Of a DNA stretch of 64,000 nucleotides, positions 57,298-64,000 are shown piece after piece. The notes below the pieces were generated by a model. It saw nothing but the letters and a program-made list of their open reading frames with translations, was not told the DNA's origin and ran no database searches. Location: contig NW_026516706.1 of the NCBI RefSeq assembly GCF_025766255.1, positions 62,001-126,000 on the forward strand, read 5' to 3'. A program made the position numbers and the translations under genes. Numbering within the stretch: the stretch's first letter is position 1; every line of letters starts with the position of its first letter. This DNA is from Zychaea mexicana (taxonomy: Eukaryota; Mucoromycota; Mucoromycetes; Mucorales; Lichtheimiaceae).

Positions 57298-60107
57298 TTT
57301 GGATATAACGCGAGAGGGAGGGTTCCTACATCTGGGGCAGGCTCGCAACAAAAGTGCCCAAAATCCAGCTGACTTTAAACGTCCGGTCCGTTATTCCGTA
57401 GAGCCGGATGCTCAGTACGGGCTAATTCCGTCTTCTTCTTGGTCTAGGTTAGATCTGATAACTCAAGCTCCAATTATCGATACCATGCTTATATGCACCA
57501 TCTTAGACATGATGCAGAGTAAGCTACTAGTGGCTTACTATCAGATCGTACACTATCTTGATGTCAACCAGCATTCTATTGAAAAACCGATCATTCAGCG
57601 CACCTGTATGTGTATACTCTGATTGATGTCACAACGTTCAAAGAGAACGATGCACCATTAAGATTATCCTCCACTGTCAAATTTGGCCTATTTGAAATAA
57701 AAATATGACAAGATGGAAAGGCAAGAAAAGCACGTAGAGAATCCTTTTTTTTTTATTAAAAATGTTCCTTCGTCGATTCGTCAGTAAATGCATGAAAGAC
57801 TGTAAAATGACATGTCTACCAATTTTGGTGCGAGAAAGTCGTTTTCACATTATCATTGGAAGCGAGACAATTATATCATGGCAATTCTTCCTCATTTTCT
57901 CTGAGACATCTTGTCTTTTTCTCTTCCTTTCTTGGTCCTTCGTTATTTTCTTCCAGCATTCCCTATCTTATATGTTTCCAAGCAGAATTAACATATTAGA
58001 TTACTATATTTTATGATGCATTTGAAGCTATAGTGAGCTGTCTCGGCTCGGACAAGAGCGAATTAAGCCCTCACTTTTGATGCTTCTCTGTAAACACGTT
58101 TCTTCAGCGCTTGGGCACACACTACCATGGAGTTATTATAAAGCGTTAATGCAAAAGAGCTTTGTAGAGGTAGATCAAAAAGAGAGCTGTTGGCACAAAG
58201 AAAGAGCGGAACGGAAGGCTAATCGTGCTTAGGGTATCGAATAATTGTACTTTGCTCCTTCGATAATAAAAATGCCGAACAGACTGAGTGGTTCGTGGCT
58301 CGTTCGTTGAAGATTGAAGGATTGCAAGGAGGTCCTTCAAGAGGTTGAGTGGTTGCCTTTTCCGTGCGTAACAGATCAAAGGAGCTTGTTGTTGTAGGCA
58401 GACTGCGCATTTTAAATGTGTCGCGAGACCGATGATTATATATAGTCACTACTCATTTGATGATTATCAACACTCCTTCTCTATAGCGTTTTATATAATA
58501 GTACAAAGCCGGTGCCTAAATTTAACGAAAAGAAAAGAAGCCGTCCTGCCGGAACGCATAGACCCGAAGGCGACGTAGTAAACATATGCAAAGTTAAATA
58601 AAGCTAAACTTCAGCACCTATTCCTACGAATGAAAACACCACGAACACATATACCCTTAATAGTGCCCTAATCGACTACAATTGCGACATTAATATCAAT
58701 GTACGTATTTGCTTTGTCAATATTTCACTCATAACAATATCGATCCAACAAAGTCGTATAGGTTGGCATGATAAACCGCTACTGAGAACTTAACGATACT
58801 CATTATCGCCCATGAATCACGCAGAACTCTTTGTCACTTGCAAGCGGAACTCACATTGCAGACGAGTCTGGGGGAGGGGGGGCATTGTATTCTCTTATTA
58901 CTATAACGATGTATTCTGCATAAAAATGACCGATGATACAATTGATATAGCTGCATTTCCAAATGATATGGCTTAATCAAAATCCAAAGACTACAGCCGA
59001 CGTTTATATAAAATGTAATGGTCCATACTTGGTGCGCAAGCTAAGCTTTGCTATTTCGACCGGTATTATTAAACAATCAAAATCAGTTTTGTTACATAGA
59101 TGTAATAATGACGTGTTTGATAATTCTCTGACGCCACGTATCCTCGTAGTATATGTGTATGTATATAAGGGCAAATGCTTCTTCAAACACTACGTCAGCA
59201 AGGTTGAGAGCAAGAAGAGCGGTCAGCAAACAGGAGGACACAACGACGACGACGTAATAAAGAGTCCATCAAGTCATATTATACATACTGTTTCCTTTTA
59301 TTGTGTATTGTGTGTACTAATGTTCCCATTCTTGTATTGTGTATATATCTATGATTTTTACCGTTTACTGGCTCACAAACTTGACAGAAAACAGGCGGAG
59401 CAGCTGCTACGTGCTTAAATCTTATTATGGTCCTCCCCGGATCTATTGTGTGCTGTTGCAGTGCATACAAAGGTGCAAAATCCTTAATATACACATTTCT
59501 TGACAATAGTAGTAATGGCAATAGTGCATATTGTTTCTTTGTCCGCAACTCTTTTTTTTTCATATATGGCTAGAGTATGTTTTTCTTTGGTGAAGTCATC
59601 TTTTCTCGAAAAATAAAAAGATTAGTGACTACCGCACATATCTTTTACAGTTAAATCACAAGACTCTAAAATCTATTATATGGCTTTGAGAGATGATCTC
59701 CTTGCTCGGCAACACAGCACAGTAGCAATTATATAGAGTACTCGTCATTTGTTACAGTGATCTATTTGCTATCATGTTATAACGTGTAGTCAGCAAACAA
59801 CGAGTGTTGCATCAGCAATTGCTTCGAAAACTGCCGGCCGCAAAAACTCAGGCACGAAACGGTAATAGCGGATCAAGTTTTATAAATTTCCCTTTTCTGA
59901 CCTCATTATCAATATATTTACTGTCTATTACTCAATATCAAAGGTCGGCTATTGCTTGACTATGCGCGCCAAAGCAATCTGAGAAGCACAGCAACATTCA
60001 AAGGCGAAACTCAACAATGGCACACAATTATCTATTAATATTCACTATGTAAGCATATATGAATGGCTCATATGGGTCTATTGGAAGCACAATTTCACTA
60101 TATATAA
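57298..60107. other. Intergenic, no convincing gene
   Basis: Begins with the RPL43 promoter. Frames of up to 151 codons (58963-59418) have no family resemblance. A G-run (GGGGGAGGGGGGG near 58870) and several AT-rich tracts are the only compositional features. Confidence 0.35.
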
Positions 60108-60212
60108 TTTTTTTTTTTTTAGGCGCGCAACAAATTATTGCGTCGGTTTTTATTTCAAGTCACGTGCATATTAAATATCAGAGGTGAGGAGAAGAAGCTA
60201 AGTAGCGTTTGA

Positions 60213-63200
60213 CTAGTTGGCGATAGAAGGGAGATTTTCTTGGGTGCGGGTTAACAAAAGAGAATGGATTTGTGTTATAATGTTATCGGGAACGAAGGGA
60301 GAGTTGTTTAAAACAAAGCGCCAGTGGGCGTTCCAAAGACATTCTAATATACAGCTGATAATTATATCTGAAGGGAGACGGGGAGCATTTTGGGGAAAAT
60401 ACAGGTGAAAGATGGCATTGTGTACAGCAGATTCTGTAACAGATTGTAATAGTAGGTCGGGCCACACGGAGCACCAGATCGACCATTTGCGAGGGCATTG
60501 GTACAGGAAATGAGACCAATCATCTTCATCTTGGTTACAAATTGGGCATACAGCGGATGTGAATTCGGAGGGCATAATTGAATGTAGAGTTTTACGGCAT
60601 GAAATCTTATTGTGAAGCGCTCGATACCAAACATTTCTTGCCGTTGGCGATATCTTCTCAATCGCCAGAAGGTATCCCATTGTCTAGGTGTTAAGATCGT
60701 GTTTTCCCGGGCTTCGACGTGTATAGACTTGTCGATGATTGCTTGTCTGAGTTCTTTTGCTCTGATCGTGGTCAATTGTTTATCTTGGACCTTGCACCAT
60801 GCTCCCAGATCGACCGCCTTATGTTCACGGATAGCGGGATCAATAGAGTTGTGAAAAAGATGCCTCGGGATCAAAGTCTGAAACACCGCTGGATGGAATC
60901 CCAACTCACCCAAGTCCAAGAAGCGAACCAGTAGACCCAAAAGGCGCGGGTAAATCAAGAATTCCGTGGCGAGCCGTCTCCGTAAACAGCCATTCGCTAA
61001 ATCAAAGATGAACAAATCATCCGTTAGGATCCTGTGTTTGGCGATGCGTCGTAAGCATACGTCTGAGGTTTTGGTGAGCGGGCGCTGTGTCGGCGTCATG
61101 GCATCTAGGACGTGCAGTTGTAGAACTGTAGCGGTCGGTATGAGTTGGGATTGATAGTCAACCGTAAAATTGTCTAAGGCCTTGCATAGCTGATTTGAGA
61201 AGCTGACGGGTTTACTCATTGAAGCGGTCCGAAGTCGGGGAAATAGGAGACACATATGTGGGTCCTGGTTTGGAGTCCATGTTGCCTGAGTATTAATTAT
61301 CCACGAATGTATGAGCGATCGCTGCTTGGTGTCATTAGTAAACATAGGTTGGATCCATCTGAGCTGGAGTGCTGATTGTTGTGCTTCCGGGACTAATATT
61401 GCAAGGCCCCCTTGTTTGCGAGGTGGTGCCAGTCGGTGAAATGTAATCTTGGGAAACATCTTTTTAGTCGAGAAGTCATGGCAAATGCTGCGAACTTTCA
61501 AAGTGATGATAATATCAGCACATTCAGAATTGTCGCTCGACCGCGAATCGAGAGTGACCGGTGCGCATGGGTGTTGCAGGCTGATTTGATCTTGCCTAGG
61601 AGTTTGTCCAGGAAGCCATCCCGTTGCTGCGGCGATAGATACAAAGGATATCCGAGATATACCAAGGCTTGATGGGCTCGTCGATCGAACCATGATCTAA
61701 TGCCCGTTCCCTCCAAACACGAGCGCAAAGTGGATGACGACTTGCCAGATAGCGATATGGCGTGCGTTTTGTCCATATTGACCTTGGCGTTTGATGCTCT
61801 GGAGTAGGTGTCTAAGTGGTGGCGGACTTGTTGCAAATCTGATTCATTATGAATGAAAACAAAGCACTCATCGGCGTAGGCTAGAACCTTTAGTTTAGTT
61901 GGAGACGGTGTGACTGGGGTAAGAGCTTTACTTGCTGCCATCAATATATCATATCCGTGTAATTGTTCATCGTTGAGGATGCGGACCAAGAAAGGCTCTA
62001 AGGCCAGATTGAACAAAATAGGCGAGAGAGGGTCTCCTTGTCGAACGCCACGTTGTTGTTTAAATGTTGGAGACAAGAACCCGTTAATGTTGATTCGTAG
62101 ATTGCTGCCGAAGAAAAGAGTCTTGATAGAAGAGATGATCTTTGCTGGGAATCCCCATTTGCTAAGACAACATTCGAGATATTCTGGATGAACGCGGTCG
62201 TACGCTTTTTCCATATCCAAAGATAAACCGACGTCATCGGCATTTACGCTGGCGGCATGGTCCATAGCAAGTCGTACAGCAAGCCCATTGTCTGCGATGT
62301 AGCGTCCGTGCACGAAACCCGTCTGATACTTGTTAATTAATGCATTACTAACACGGACTATTCTTGAGTTCATGATACGGGTAAATATTTTAGAGTCCGT
62401 GTTGATCAATGCAATTGGACGCCAGTTTCGTAGTTGGGAGAGCTCCCCTTTCTTCGGAATGAGATAAATACATGTGTCTGACCATGATGCTGGGAATAGT
62501 GCCTGATGTAAAGCTGAATTGTAAATATCAACAGCCATTCTGCCATATAACGGGTGTTTGAAAATGGTAGACAACATGTTATAGGGCAGGCCGTCTAGTC
62601 CCGGACTGCTTCCTTTCGGTACACGTTTGGTTGCGTCAAGTAACTCGTCGAGAGTCATGTCTTCTGTTAAGATGTCGCAAGAGTCTTGTGAGAGCACGCA
62701 TGATGGCGGTAAATGGTCCAACAGGTCTGATATTGCTGCTGCATCAGTCGGTTCCGGTGAGTATAATTGTGAATAAAATGAACAGACTGCTTGATGCATA
62801 TGATCAATCGAAGAGTCTACGATGCCTGTTACTGGATGTTCTAGCTGGAGGATGTTCCTTTGTGCCATTCGTTGTTGTGCTGTGCGTTTTAGATAGCCGG
62901 CCGATATTTCGCTACGCTCTCTCCAGCGGACATTAGCTTTGATAGCTAAAATTCTAGCGTGATCTTCTTGAATCTTGTTGAGCTCGGCGGTAATATCAAC
63001 AAGGCGCTGAGGTCGACTTCCTGTTGTCTTGAAATGGCGCATCATCTTATTACGTTGACGAAGTAGGTGTTTTTCGCGATGGTCCTTTTTCTTGGCTAGA
63101 TAACGTCCATATTGACGGCATTCCTCTTTCGCAATCTTTTTGACTTCATCCCAGGCCTCCTGTGGCGAGGCTATGTTGGCAATTCTTATATGTGCCGATG

Positions 63201-63723
63201 AGAGTGCTGAATTCAGTTTTTCTTTAAACTGTACCGAGTTGACAATAAGTGGGTTGGCTCTCCATATGTCTTGACCCTGCCGGATATTACTGGCCCGCAT
63301 GCTGATCACTATCAATGCATGATCTGTCCAGTTGCTATTCACATGGCGGACATCGGGTGCTGAACACAGCAGGGAGAGTGATGATGACGCAAAGATATAA
63401 TCAATTGACGATGTGCCTCGTCCGTTGTAGAATGTCGTCGTGAGGTTATTGGATCCGTCCGACGGCAGCATCAGGTTGACAAAGTTTTCATTCAAGTGTG
63501 CGCACCACTCTTTTGGTGCTGCTTTCATGAATGATGAGTCGCGCTGCGCATATGAATAGTTGAAATCTCCAAGGATAAACAACCTATCACTATGCGGAAT
63601 CATATTTGGCTGTTGCAGGATTGGAAGGAGTTCGAGACTATAAAAATCTTTCCGATCCCTATAAAAGGGAGGGGTTGATCTAATCAGAGGCCATAGTCTC
63701 GCGGACGATTGACCGGTGATCAA
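60213..63723 (-). pseudogene. LINE ORF2, truncated endonuclease and frameshifted RT
   Basis: The frame at 63723 opens inside an AP-endonuclease domain: RLFILGDFNYSYAQRDSSF, SSIDYIF and NWTDHALIV are present. The N-terminal catalytic blocks are missing, so the domain is 5'-deleted. RT follows: LRNWRPIALINTDSKIFTRI, QTGFVHGRY, SLDMEKAYDRVH, RGVRQGDPLSPILFNLALEP and the catalytic loop LAYADECFVF, in which the expected YADD is YADE. Near 61500 the frame shifts (VLILSSL into HRLAPPRKQGGLAILVP), and near 60660 it shifts again into the C-terminal zinc motif (AVCPICNQDEDDWSHFLYQC). Both shifts keep the family order, so this is a defective copy of a known architecture. Confidence 0.88.
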
Positions 63724-63759
63724 GTCGTTGGCGTGCTGTGGACCGCTGTCGGGGGACGT

Positions 63760-64000
63760 TTACTCAGTGGCGTCGAATTTGTTGTCGTCGCTTGAGTCTT
63801 CACTTTGCTGCTGCTGGGGATTGTGCTTCGAGGCCGAGGCACCCGATGGTGTGCTGATAGGCGGCGTGAAGGCGGAATCCGAACCTCCTGCTTCCGACGG
63901 AAGCGGTTGGGTAGCATCCTGGGTCAATGCATCCACTTCGTCCGAGCAGAGTATCATGTCTTCTGTTTCATCCTTATCAATTTCATCGGAGGATGATTGA
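63760..64000 (-). CDS. C-terminal end of LINE ORF1-like protein (partial)
   Basis: A frame open from the window edge to TGA at 63760-63762. It is acidic and Ser/Thr/Gln-rich (SSSDEIDKDETEDM, KHNPQQQQSEDSSDD). Its position directly before ORF2 suggests ORF1, but no zinc knuckle is in view, and it could be an unrelated gene end captured by the deletion noted in ORF2. Confidence 0.4.
   Translation of the reverse strand, partial: QSSSDEIDKDETEDMILCSDEVDALTQDATQPLPSEAGGSDSAFTPPISTPSGASASKHNPQQQQSEDSSDDNKFDATE

Larger units (their letters stand above)
60108..64000 (-). mobile_element. LINE-type non-LTR retrotransposon, incomplete at window edge
   Basis: The minus-strand element ends at 60108-60120 in a 13-nt poly(A) (T on the plus strand), preceded by AATAAA about 28 nt upstream. 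ORF2 (endonuclease-RT-zinc knuckle) occupies 60213-63723. The end of an acidic upstream ORF occupies 63760 to the window edge. The 5' end and the target duplication lie outside the window. Confidence 0.9.

Overview
The window is nuclear DNA of an early-diverging filamentous fungus, most likely Mucoromycota/Mucorales. The reasons are many short GT-AG introns (about 50-100 nt), branch-point sequences such as TGCTAAC, single-copy fungal housekeeping genes at spacings of a few hundred bases, and abundant transposon debris (Fanzor, MULE, chromovirus, LINE). The species cannot be fixed from sequence alone. All multi-exon coordinates below were spliced by hand, and reading-frame phase was checked across every junction quoted.

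Layout. 1-2.7 kb: the 5' end of a possible WD40 protein (-) and a complete NOSIP-type RING E3 ligase (-). 2.8-12.4 kb is a mobile-element zone: a decayed MULE transposase, a Myb-like gene remnant, a TATA-bearing dispersed repeat that carries a tiny poly(T) retroposed insertion, and a 15-exon Fanzor gene (eukaryotic TnpB homologue, RNA-guided nuclease family) with three in-frame nonsense codons and a 41-bp minisatellite. 12.4-18 kb: a membrane-anchored GDSL hydrolase (-), a candidate solo LTR and a cytochrome P450 (-). 18.9-20.4 kb: a second copy of the dispersed repeat and a FAR1/MULE relic.

21-38 kb is the conserved core: mitochondrial ribosomal protein mL54 (+), endocytic adaptor SLA1 (-), TTT-complex subunit TTI2 (-), RNA polymerase II subunit RPB2 (+), casein kinase I (-), GPI-GlcNAc transferase subunit PIG-Y/Eri1 (-) and a small membrane protein (-). 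TTI2 and RPB2 are divergent across about 400 bp. mL54/SLA1 and RPB2/CK1 are convergent pairs.

39-50 kb is a second transposon zone: a 703-bp foldback element with a perfect 10-bp target duplication, a third copy of the dispersed repeat, an inverted LTR pair, an AT-rich island, tRNA-Lys(CUU), and a structurally complete Ty3/gypsy chromovirus (416-bp LTRs, ACATG target duplication). 50-60 kb is gene-poor but holds a hypothetical membrane protein (-), tropomyosin (+) and ribosomal protein eL43 (-). From 60.1 kb to the window end lies a poly(A)-tailed LINE-type element (-) with a damaged ORF2.

The cellular genes do not form a pathway cluster. SLA1 and tropomyosin both act on cortical actin. The most unusual content is the Fanzor locus and the small non-autonomous elements around it.
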